From Phoenix dactylifera (taxonomy: Eukaryota; Streptophyta; Magnoliopsida; Arecales; Arecaceae): a stretch of DNA of 64,000 nt. How positions within the stretch are numbered: the stretch's first letter is position 1; each line of letters begins with the position of its first letter. The position numbers were made by a program, and so were the translations under genes. Under the pieces are notes generated by a model. The model worked only from the letters and a program-made list of their open reading frames with translations. It was not told where the DNA came from and did no database searches. Shown here one piece after another: positions 54,192 to 64,000 of this stretch. The stretch covers positions 20,243,674-20,307,673 of the forward strand of contig NC_052400.1 in the NCBI RefSeq assembly GCF_009389715.1. The letters are read 5' to 3'.

Positions 54192-57100
54192 ATGGCTGCT
54201 TCGGAGGAGAACAATTCACTTTTCCTAATTTTCATCTTAACCATGATTGCACTACCTTTAGTGCCTTACACAATATTGAGGTTATGTCATGCTGCAACTA
54301 GGAAAACAAGGACAATCCATTGCCAATGCTCTGTATGCTCACGTTCAGGGAAGCACAGAAAATCCATATATAAGCGGGTAACAATGATGCTGTAATGACT
54401 TTCCTTTTTTATAGCTTAAACCCAAAGATTGTTCCACTTGTTATAGCACAATACTTCTTAAAGCAATAACTATTTTACCTTTAATTTTGTTCTTATCTTC
54501 TGGTTTACTTGCAGATTTCAAACTTTTCGACATGTAGTAATCTTACCACTTTGCTGCTTTGGGTTGTCATGGTGATTCTGGTTTACTACATCAAACATAT
54601 AAGCCGTGAGGTATTTCGAGATATATTATTTAATTGGTTTTACCTTTATTATTTATCAATTTTTATTGTTGTCTATATATTTCTTTATAACTTTACATCC
54701 CATCTCTTGGAAAGCAGATAACAACCTTACACTTCTTCACGGTATTATTACTCTATAGTTGAGTTCACCCACTGCATTATTGTATTTGTGATGGAAATCC
54801 ATTATGTCATACATCTTATGTTTGGCCATGAGATGTGTGCTCCTAAAAATGTTCTTGACTTGTCATAGTAAACATATAGTTTTCAACAATTATGTTTTTA
54901 TCAAGCTTGAAGGCTGCACGGTATGCACAGAATCACGGGAACTGCTAGCAATACTTAAACTACATGCCCGTCATGCTATTAGATAGTTTGCCTAATGAGT
55001 GCCAACTTTTATTTTCATTTAGTTTGATTGAAAAAAGGGGAAATGCTTACAAAACAGAAAACAAATAAATTTGATTTACCAGCCGTCATAGAATTCTACT
55101 ATCCTGGAATTAAATTGATGAATCATTGTATAATGGAGAGATCGGCCTGCAAACAAATGGAGCAAGAGCTTTGAGCTGTTAGGGCTAAAGAGGGTGCTTG
55201 AATGGTATTACCTGGACAAAATTTCTATTCCAAGAGGTGTCTAACACTTGGCAACTGGTGACGCTTTAGGAGACTCCTTGAAACTAGAAATCAAGACTAG
55301 GTGTCATCACAATTACATGAATGCACTGGCACGAAGTTCTTAAACTCCAAAGAATAGTTACCAAAGGTTCTATCATAAAATTTTAGAGCAACTAGTCTAA
55401 CTACTATTGATTGTGCATACATCTTTCTAGTATATATGTCATCTCTGGCAATGTGCCTATTGGTGAGATGTGTCCGACCATCCATGTTTTATCTCTCTGC
55501 ATTCCCATGTCCCACACTATATCCCTACATCTCCATACTTTTAAGACCACGTGCTCAGCATAGCTTAGTTGGTTAAAGCGCGTCTGTTAACCATAATGTA
55601 GAATATGCCCCAATGTTGGGTTTCTTAAAGGTTATCATGTTTGATTCTTCTTGACGCTTAAACATTGGACTCCTGTGCCAAGTGTCTGAGTAACATCATG
55701 TTCAAGCCCAGCCCAAGCTCAGCATGTTCTGTTCAAGCTCAAATCATGTGCCACTCGAATGTGCCAATTATTGAGCAGATATCCAACCTATAATTATTTC
55801 TGTGAAGCAGCTACTATACAAGTTTGGCTGGCCCTTGACAGAGCTTGAAAATGCGTCATTTGTTGCCTTGTATTTTAATTGAATGAGCATCAATGTGCTG
55901 GCAATCAAGCAGAACTCAACAGTCACAGATCCATGGAGGAGGCAGTAAAACAAAGAGAGAGCCAATTGACATAATGCTAGAAATGTTAATAGTCGAGGTT
56001 GTAGCTATGTTTAGACAAGGTTCAACCATTTGTCTTGTGGGATATCATCTGCTCTAAGTTAAATTGTGATGGAATTTATGTAGAATGTTTGTATGTTAGG
56101 TGTCTATTTTTAGTTCGCCATCCTTACCATGCTTTCTGACTTTATATATATATATATTAAAATTATTATTTTTTATTTGAAAGCATAGATTGTAATATAG
56201 ATTTTGGATTGTATTAGGTGCTTCTTGTAACTTTCTTTTAGCAGTGAAGTTGTCTGAAATTTCTTGACTATTGTGGTTTATTTTAAGCTTGTGCTTCCCA
56301 CCTTAACACGTATTGGTGCATTCATGGTGTTTCTCTCTGCACATGGAAGGCTCATTCTCTATATATTTTATTGCATTAGTTTTTATTGGGCTAGTAGAAA
56401 ATCAGTTATAGAAGAAATATGAGATTTTTGCGATTTTCATGTTTTCTCTTGCCTCTTGGTCTCTCTCTTGAGGTCATTGACTGGTTACCAACAGATCCAA
56501 GAACATTCAGAAAAAGGAAACTTTCTATTTCCTAGCTCAATAGTCTTTTCTCAATTGTTTCAGCTTTCAGCAATTTTTTGCAACAATTGACGCCATGAGG
56601 GAGTGGGAGAAGTCGGTCTGAATGCCTAGTTTTTCTTTCAAAATTCCAAATTTAACATTGAATACCACGTACAGGCACAATTAGATTTTTTTCAAAAAAA
56701 TAATTACAGAAGTTTTTAGTCACTATTTCTGCTTTTCATAAGACATCTAGCTTTTCATTTGGTTACTTATAGTCCAAGTCAGAATACCTTTTGGAGAGAG
56801 AAGACGTGATAACATATAAGCATGAAAGAAAGGATTCACACAAAAAAAAAATGCATGCAAGGTAGTCAGTAGTATGTGAGCTTTTAGGTAAGCTGCTTGT
56901 AATCGATGAACATGTTTATTTTTCTTGTTCCTTATAGTTAATGATTTGTGTGCAATAGTTCTTTGTTAAAAATTATCATGTTCGTTATTTGATGATCCTC
57001 TGTTTCAGCGAATGAGAATCTTGCTTAATAATTTTATAAACATATCTGATCTTTTAATCTGTTTTTGTTTTTTGAGAAAAATATTTTGGTCTGGTATTAG

Positions 57101-60100
57101 TAACATTGTACTGTAGACATTATGCCAGGCCAGCATTGTTTTTTTATATATCTACATTGTGTGACCAAGTTATTTTCTCTGCCTTCACCTTCAATTAATG
57201 CTGTGTACACTTATGCCATTTGTCAGAATCAGCCATTTGAGCCATTTAGCATTCTTGGATTAGGGCCAGGAGCTTCAGAATCAGACATAAAGAAGGCATA
57301 TCGAAGACTCTCTATTTTGTACCATCCTGATAAAAATCCCGATCCAGGTTGAAGGAGTCCTTGTGTTCTTCCAAATCTCATACCATAACTTGAGCTTTAA
57401 GAAGAATGTTTGTTCCTTTTTCTATTTTGACTTACACTACAGTCATTTGTTTCAGAGGCCCACAAGTACTTTGTAGAATTTATATCCAAGGCATATCAGG
57501 CTTTGACTGATCCTATATCTCGTGAAAATTATGAAAAATATGGTCACCCGGATGGCCGGCAGGTAGTATAAAACTCCCCTTCCTTTTATGGGCGTATATA
57601 TACATCGTTTGTGTGAAAACTGGAAACCTACCTCTGTGACCTAATATAATATCTGCAACATGGCTCAGTATCGGACAAAATTCTTAAATTATTAATACCT
57701 TGATGTGGCTGTGATCAGGGATTTCAAATGGGGATTGCTTTACCTCAGTTCTTGCTGAATATTGATGGAGCATCTGGTGGAATACTTTTGCTTGGGATTG
57801 TTGGAGTTTGCATTCTCTTGCCTTTAATGATAGCAGTTATATATTTATCAAGGTCTTCAAAATATACTGGGAATTATGTCATGCATCAAACTTTGTCAAC
57901 ATACTACTATTTCATGAAACCTTCTTTGGCTCCAAGGTTTGAAACTTTGCTTTTATCATGGTTTTATATTTTTTTCATAATTTACATTGCCATTTTGGTT
58001 AATTTTTTTTTTTAAACGAACTTCTGAATGCTATATATGCACACATTTATCAGCTATTGAATAATAAATATTATAGTCCTTTACGTTAAACTTTGATCTC
58101 ATTTCATTATACTTGTTTTTGACGTTGTTTCAGCAGGAGGAAAAAAGTAAATTTTTAGTCAAAATTCTACATAAATGTTTGGACCTTTCAAAGCTTGAGG
58201 TAGAAATGAAACAAATGTCTCATTGCAATATTTTGGCCTTAGTTTGGAGCTAAAAAGTACATGAATTTAGGCCTCTTTGAGTAAATAGGGCATAATCAAG
58301 TCACTATCGGAAAACCAGTTGAAAGGACTTCTTGGTGAAGACATTGAGATCATGCACAAGGACATCGGGTCCCATAAAAGGCACCAGGAAGGTGGCAGAT
58401 ATAGCTCAGAGGATTTGTGGAAGGCCAAGGAGATTTCATTATGGTTCTATTGGATTTTTATGTTAACATGGTGGTGATAAAGGGAATCCTCAGTTTATTT
58501 TCCCAAAAGTTATCGTGGTTTCATTTTTTTCAAGAAACTGCAAATAAAAACTGAAATTTCTGATTTCTTTCATTATGGATTTAAATATAAGGAAGCAAAA
58601 CAATATAAGCTGAAGGATAAACTTGATGAACCTCAAATTTGTTTTGTCTAAAGAAATTGTATCTTGGACATTTCAAATTGGGATAAATTCTCACCATCCA
58701 TTATGTTGGCCTCTCATCAAAATTATTCTTTAACAAAAATAAGAGAATACTACCCTCATTATGACCATAAAATTTGTTCTAGTACATGAATATGGCCCCC
58801 TTTATAACCAAAACTATATGTAAAATACCTATCCTGTAGCAAACTCTCAACATCACCAATAGACGGCCCACCTTACCTAATCTAAGACACCTAGGATTAA
58901 GGTTTTAAATCTTGCCACATTGGCCTATACTGGCTGGTACATACCACACCTGCTAGGGCTAGTACACAGCAAACATTGGGAAGATTCCACAAGCCAACTG
59001 ACTTGAGTCGCCATGTTGCCCAAAAAACTAGACAAAACTGCCCCATACTGACCCTGTAGCTCAATATTAGCTTTAGGTGTTTTATATCTCTTTCTTTTGC
59101 TACTTATTAACACCCTATGCAGGTACCATGCATAAATATCAATCACAAGAGTTATGGGGTTCTAGGAAACGAGAATACCATGCACTCTCTTTTAAAACCT
59201 TGCTCGGTATGCATTCAACTTCCCTCCACATTTTTACATCAGAAACGAAAATAAAAAAGAGAGTGCTAACAAAAACAGAAACAAAAAAAAAGATGAGAAA
59301 CGAGAAACAGGAAGAAAAAAAATGAAAACAAGGATTACTTAAGTTGTGGATCCTTTATCACTTAAGTGATGAGATGAATACAAAGTTCATATAGGTTGAC
59401 TGTTAGTATGGACTATTTTTGAAATACCACTCTTCAGCCTCCACAAGTACTACAGAAAGTTCAAGAAGATATCCAGGAGAAATCAGATGCTAATGCATGC
59501 TTTTTGTAGTTGACCATCCTGTTGGTTCTACTGGAAGTATGCAGGATTTTACTTCCCAAGGAGGGGGGTCATTTTCCAACTTCAGAGGATTGATGGTATG
59601 AAATAGGTCACCATGCTTTTCAATAAGAATAGCCATCTATTCGGATGTGATCTGATTGTTATCCCCATCCTCTCCCTCCTTCCCTCCTCGGTCTCCTCCT
59701 CCAATGAGTTGAAGACATTTTTGATAGGATGGATCATCATCATCTATTTGCTGTCCTCTTTAACTCTCATGTGATTAGAATTTAGGTTTCTATCTTTGCA
59801 TTCTTATGTCTGGTCGAGTCTTCTTTCCTAGTTCATAAAGAATTCTAACAATTATGCAGACGTAGGTATTATCATACCATCCTGCATGAGCTTAAAGTAC
59901 ATTATACTTTCATCCAAGTAGATAAGCCTGATGGTCAATGGAAGAATCATCTCTTAACAAGCTTTTCAGAAACAGAGTATCCAAGATATGCAATTCTAGA
60001 AGCAATTGCTGCACGCAACATGGTTTGGCTTGACATGGCTTTATGCCTTCTACCCAAGCTTGCACATTTGACTCAACATTCATAACACTCCTGCCATCTT

Positions 60101-63100
60101 GTTGATCAGGGTTCTTTCCAACAACGATCACATATGTCATGAAAAATACCATTTTTTTTCATTGTAGGGGCAGTTGATTCAACTGTGAACTTCAAGAAAA
60201 ACTATGGCCAAATTTATTTTTGAACTTCAATAGTTTCTCAATGTTATTTTTCCACTCTTGTTCTAGTAGTTTGTCACAAGCCTCTGGTTGTTTTTCTTTT
60301 AAAGGCGTATCTTAACAAAGTGTTCTTTTTTTTTTACTATACATGCAGTTTAGTTTCTGTCCTACCTTCTTGGATTCTTAAACTCAACACACTTTGGTTA
60401 CTTCTATTACTTTCCTGTAACATTGGACATCGCTTCATTAAGGGTTGCATGAAACGCAAGATGAAGGTTGAGTAATGACAGACCTACACAATCTTCCTCT
60501 GTAAAGTGCTACCTTGTTGGCCTTGTCATACTCATGATTGTGAATGATTTGCTTATGAGATTCAAGAAAAGCCATTACTCGTACAACTATACCCAAGTAA
60601 CCCAACTGTAGATAATTTGCTTGAAGGAAGTGCCTTTTAATTTTAACCTTAATTTCTTGTCATGGGAGAATGCCTGGTCAGCCAATCCTTTACATCTGGT
60701 ACTTAACACTATAGTACTAAAGACCTGCTGTTCCCTTGATTCGGTCCTTGCCAACTTCACAAATTTTCTTTCTTTCAAGCATATGATGCCAGTCAATGTA
60801 ATATTCTTATGCATAACCCAATCAGGTAACTGATAGGACTTGCCCTTTTCCGAGCAAGCTCTGGTCATACCTTTTAGAGAATCTTCAATTCATATGTTTC
60901 AATGGTTTTCGAGACTGTCAGTGACTCAATCAATCATCCTAACAATTTATTTCTTCCTTATATTTGAACATGATGAATAAAGATAGTTACACCTGTCTAT
61001 CCTTCGACAGTACTTAATTGTATATGCCCAGGTTTTCTACATGTTCTTTGAAACATGTGAAAATTTGCACTGCACCTCCAATAGCAGTTTGCTCGAGATA
61101 ACTTATATTGACATTGTGTCCTAAAGCATGTTTTCATCTGCGAACAAGATCTAGAACACTTTTTTCATCATAAGAGGCGAATCCTTGAGAATGTTCTCAA
61201 TTTGATTCCAAACCAATGCATAAAATCCTCAATTGTATCCTCCAAGGTATGCCATACTGGTCCGAACCGGACGATAAAGGGCGTACCGTACCATACCGGT
61301 TCGGTACCGATATCCGATATGGGTGGCGTACCGATTCGGTCGGTACGCCAAAAAAATCTCATACTGTACCGTACTGACATTGTGCTAATGTGACAGGTAC
61401 GGGTTCTGGTACCGAGACGGCGAACCTTGGTATCTTCCATATTAGAGTTCTAGATTTTTCTTAAAAGAACAAAAATAAAAATGAAAATTCCTTATTCTCC
61501 TCCTTTAAAATCTGAATTGTAGCAATAGTTTATTTTATACACTAATATAAGCTATGTAAAAAAAATTCAGGAACCGTGCCAAAATTTGGAGCAGGGAGAC
61601 ATCTTATCCATATTCTAACTTAAATCCATGACTGAATTTTACTGTTGGAAGAGAGATTGATGTCCCACTAGTGATGTTCTTCCATAAGTAGAGAAATTAT
61701 TTTTTCAAAAAAAAAACAGATACTTTGATAAATTATTGTAGAATTTGATCCAAAACATTAATCTTAAAGAAATAAAACTTCATAATTGATGCCCTAACTT
61801 AACTCTGTGGCAATCCTAGTCTCATGCAGACTCCTCTTATGAAGATACTCTAGTGTCAAAAAAAAGGTAGTGGATCCAAATTACTTGATAAAGACCATAT
61901 CAGTAATGTAATTTGGTTTTCCAGGGCCATTTGCTGCTAATTAGTCAAGGTTTGATTTTGAGCTGACTACAAAGTCTTCATACCCCTTGTCTGATGGATA
62001 ATTTAGCATATTTCAAATTATATTGAAGTCCTGCTTTGTTTACATTGGTTATATCAATTTTGTTATCTAAGGACAGTGCATTTCCTTTCCAACCTTTTTT
62101 GATATATTGGATTTTTTTCTACATCTTAATAGGAGATCATGTCTCACATTATTTATTAACACTCATGCAAGCTACACCAGAATTTTTCACATTTGTAGCT
62201 GACCAAATATTAATGAATACAGCAAGGTTATGGATGTCTTCATTAAGGCTGCGGAATATATGGAAATGCCAGTTCGTAGAAGTGATGCTGAACCCCTCCA
62301 GAAACTTTTTGTGGCAGTTAGAAGTGAGTTAAATCTGGACTTGAAGAACATCAGGACAGAACAAGCAAAGTTTTGGAAGCAACATCCTTCCCTAGTTAAG
62401 GTAGTTTTCTGTATTTATAATTATAGTTAATCATACTTTCTTGTTTTATTACCAGTTAGAGACTTTGCATGAAGTCCAGTCATCATTGGCTCACATTCAT
62501 GTTAATTTTGTGAATCTCAGATGGAATTGTTGATTCAAGCTCATTTAACTCGTGAATCAGATGCTTTATCTTCAGCTTTACAGAATGATTTTAAGCACAT
62601 GCTTGAACTTGCACCTCGTCTTCTTGAAGAATTAATGAAGGTCTTGTAGAATCTTTCCTTCCCTCTTTTGACTTTTAACATGCAAGTCTCTTCCACACTC
62701 CATTACTGAAGTCAATAGCTACTCTTATGAGGATGTTAGAGGCGTCATACTACATTTTTTTACTGCAAGAATAGTATATTATATTGTTTTCAGTATAATT
62801 TTGTTTTGCATTAAGAGAAAAGATTTGGTGGAAACTGAATATTTTTTTATGTTCATCACATTGAAAGTTTCTTGAAACACTTCCAGCACTCTGTAATAGT
62901 CTTGTCCCTTTTTTTGGATGTTAGCACAGGAATCTAATAATATTTGTCTACTTGGTTTTACTTGATTCTTTTTAGATAGTTCATGACAGCAACAAGTTGC
63001 AGGCTAATGGCCAGGGTATACTGTACCAGTCCGTATTGGCGCATGCCGGGCAATATCATAACATACCGTACTAGTATCAAAGTATCTATATGCTGAACCG

Positions 63101-64000
63101 ATCCTGATACTGGGCATACCGACAATGTACCAAGATGGTATCAGTATCGGATCCAGCACTGAGATTGCAAATCTTGTTAATGGCTTTTAAGGAAATTAAA
63201 ATTTTAAGTCTGCAACTCTTGTATTGCAAATGACAGCAAGAAATTTGCGAAATAGTCAGATGAACAAAATGAACATGCCACAATCAAGGGTTTGAAAATC
63301 GGGCGTACTAGTCTGTACCATTTGTACCTCTGATCACACACATTAGGTACTGGTACATCCCTGTACAGGTACTGTACCAGTCAATATGACACCAGTAAGG
63401 TACTGATATAAGTACAGATACCTGTACTTCGAACCTTGGCCATAATTTTATGAATGTTTTTTTTTTTGGTTGTGGGACATTCGGATGTGATGAATTGTAT
63501 GAAAATTTTACTGGGAGGATTTTCTTCCCTCTTTATTAACCTCGGTACAATTAGTTAATGAATGATTCTATTTTCTTCATTTTCTTTTCATGTTCTTGGC
63601 ATCCCATAGGTTGCTTGTTATTTAAAATGCTTGGCCTCTTTGTTAACTACTTTTGTTTATACATAAAGTTGCGGTCTCATTGGGGTGGGGTTAAGGGGAT
63701 AGGAGCCATTTCTTGTCACAATCAGTTTCTTTAGCTTGATTCAATCATCCAAGAAGAAATGGAAGAATCCAAATTCTGTTTATGTTCGACAATTCAAAAT
63801 CTGTGTTTGTTCGACAATCTAAAACATAGAGAAAATCATTTACTATTCTATTGAAGAAAGTAAAAAGATATTCCAAAATCCATAATCAGTTTGAACTGCA
63901 AATTGGTTGAATACTTGTCTGTCCGAAAGGGTTTTTTCTCTTGGATGGAAATGACAATATTCAGAATCACTCAAAGCACCAGTTACTATTCTATCTTTTT
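54192..64000 (+). CDS. ERDJ2: ERDJ2/Sec63-type J-domain ER translocon protein (N-terminal half, runs off window)
   Basis: Visible coding exons are 54192-54377, 54515-54610, 57227-57347, 57456-57562, 57719-57936, 62223-62400 and 62521-62640; all phases agree and give 342 residues, about half the usual 680. Transmembrane helices are near 9-31 ([18 protein letters not shown]), 73-88 ([17 protein letters not shown]) and 192-213 ([20 protein letters not shown]). The J domain (about 98-160) holds YHPDKNPD with the HPD triad at 127-129 and faces the ER lumen, where it would recruit BiP. The Sec63/Brl region starts with [19 protein letters not shown] and [20 protein letters not shown]. The protein assists translocation at the Sec61/Sec62 channel; losing its Arabidopsis counterpart ERDJ2A affects pollen. 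Remaining exons must lie past 64000, since 62641-64000 has no in-frame continuation. Confidence 0.93.
54611..57226 (+). other. ERDJ2 intron (2.6 kb)
   Basis: AT-rich, no internal exon found. A tRNA-Asn-like fragment lies near 55560-55620 and a (TA)n run near 56144-56156. Confidence 0.6.
55560..55625 (+). repeat. tRNA-Asn-like fragment
   Basis: catagcttagttggttaaag and gcgcgtctgttaaccataat resemble the D-arm and the anticodon arm of tRNA-Asn, with GTT in the anticodon place. The acceptor stem and T-arm do not pair, so this is not a working tRNA. It could be a decayed tRNA or the head of a SINE. Confidence 0.4.
58903..59206. repeat. Miniature inverted-repeat element in ERDJ2 intron
   Basis: Starts aaggttttaaatcttgcc and ends ctcttttaaaaccttgc, so the outer 11-12 bp are inverted. 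The interior includes actggctggtacatacc and gcaggtaccatgc, akin to the GTACC-rich family seen at 61242. The flanks gave no clear target duplication. Confidence 0.5.
61242..61430. repeat. GTACCG-type miniature element (CAAGGTTC family) with 8-bp target duplication
   Basis: Ends are ccaaggtatgcc and ggcgaaccttgg, inverted to each other. The interior is dense in ggtaccg and cggtacgcc words. Flanks TATCCTCC (61236-61243) and TATCTTCC (61431-61438) look like an 8-bp target duplication with one change, partly overlapping the left end. An 8-bp duplication would fit a hAT-type non-autonomous element. Confidence 0.6.
63010..63180. repeat. GTACC-type repeat, degraded copy
   Basis: Contains agggtatactgtaccagtcc, gcatgccgggcaatatc and gatcctgatactgggcatac. 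Same vocabulary as the copy at 63285; ends not resolved. Confidence 0.45.
63285..63439. repeat. GTACC-type miniature element (CAAGG family)
   Basis: Begins caagggtttgaaaatcggg and ends acttcgaaccttgg, inverted to each other. Flanks CCACAAT (63278-63284) and CCATAAT (63440-63446) may be a target duplication with one change. Confidence 0.55.

Larger units (their letters stand above)
57937..62222 (+). other. ERDJ2 intron (4.3 kb) with repeats
   Basis: No internal exon found; the phase-2 junction AG|C is restored exactly at 62223. It contains two inverted-repeat elements (58903-59206 and 61242-61430) and otherwise AT-rich DNA. Confidence 0.6.
62641..64000 (+). other. Incomplete ERDJ2 intron at window edge
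   Basis: No in-frame continuation of the Sec63 domain is found before the window ends. Two copies of the GTACC-type repeat lie inside (about 63010-63180 and 63285-63439). Confidence 0.6.

Overview
This is plant nuclear DNA, probably from a non-grass monocot; a palm is a reasonable guess from base composition and repeat style, but nothing here fixes the species. It holds five intron-bearing or single-exon host genes in a matrix of decayed transposable elements, plus one well preserved DNA transposon that is the most interesting object in the window. LAYOUT. 1-250: possible last exons of an unidentified gene. 2240-5140: two damaged LINE retrotransposons in opposite orientation. 5492-10923: a 5.4 kb Mutator-like element (MULE) bounded by a 46-bp perfect terminal inverted repeat (TIR) inside longer imperfect inverted ends. 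11200-20766 (+): RGGA-type RNA-binding protein, six coding exons with one 7.9 kb intron. 22021-27910: three LINE fragments. 28707-29267 (+): intronless PYL2-like abscisic acid receptor. 33910-36771 (-): BEL1-like TALE homeodomain transcription factor, four coding exons. 42241-43728: two small TRIM-type LTR elements. 47582-48865 (+): single-exon protein of the At4g22030-like family with a plastid-type N-terminus. 54192-64000+ (+): ERDJ2/Sec63-type J-domain translocon protein, running off the right edge. THE MULE. It has two convergent genes, the arrangement of maize MuDR. From the left end runs a gene for a FAR1-type zinc finger followed by an OTU cysteine protease; the transposase core is missing and a 30/40-bp minisatellite lies in its place. 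From the right end runs an intact three-exon, 581-residue gene for a plant mobile domain (PMD) protein. Each end carries an array of 25-bp near-perfect palindromes with about 33-bp period. Between the two genes sits a roughly 500-bp chimeric insert. On the + strand it resembles the methyltransferase domain of DRM2 (the de novo DNA methyltransferase). On the - strand it resembles the first exon of AGO4 (the siRNA-binding Argonaute). Both source genes act in RNA-directed DNA methylation, the pathway that silences transposons. Convergent read-through could make double-stranded RNA over both fragments. That function is inference; the sequence resemblance is judged from memory of the families and needs an alignment. 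HOST GENES. They are unrelated to each other in pathway (RNA binding, ABA perception, developmental transcription, plastid-type unknown, ER protein import) and look like ordinary gene-island members. The MULE ends about 280 bp before the RGGA start codon, so it may affect that promoter. Exon boundaries are given where GT/AG sites and reading frame agree; untranslated ends are mostly not determinable from sequence alone.
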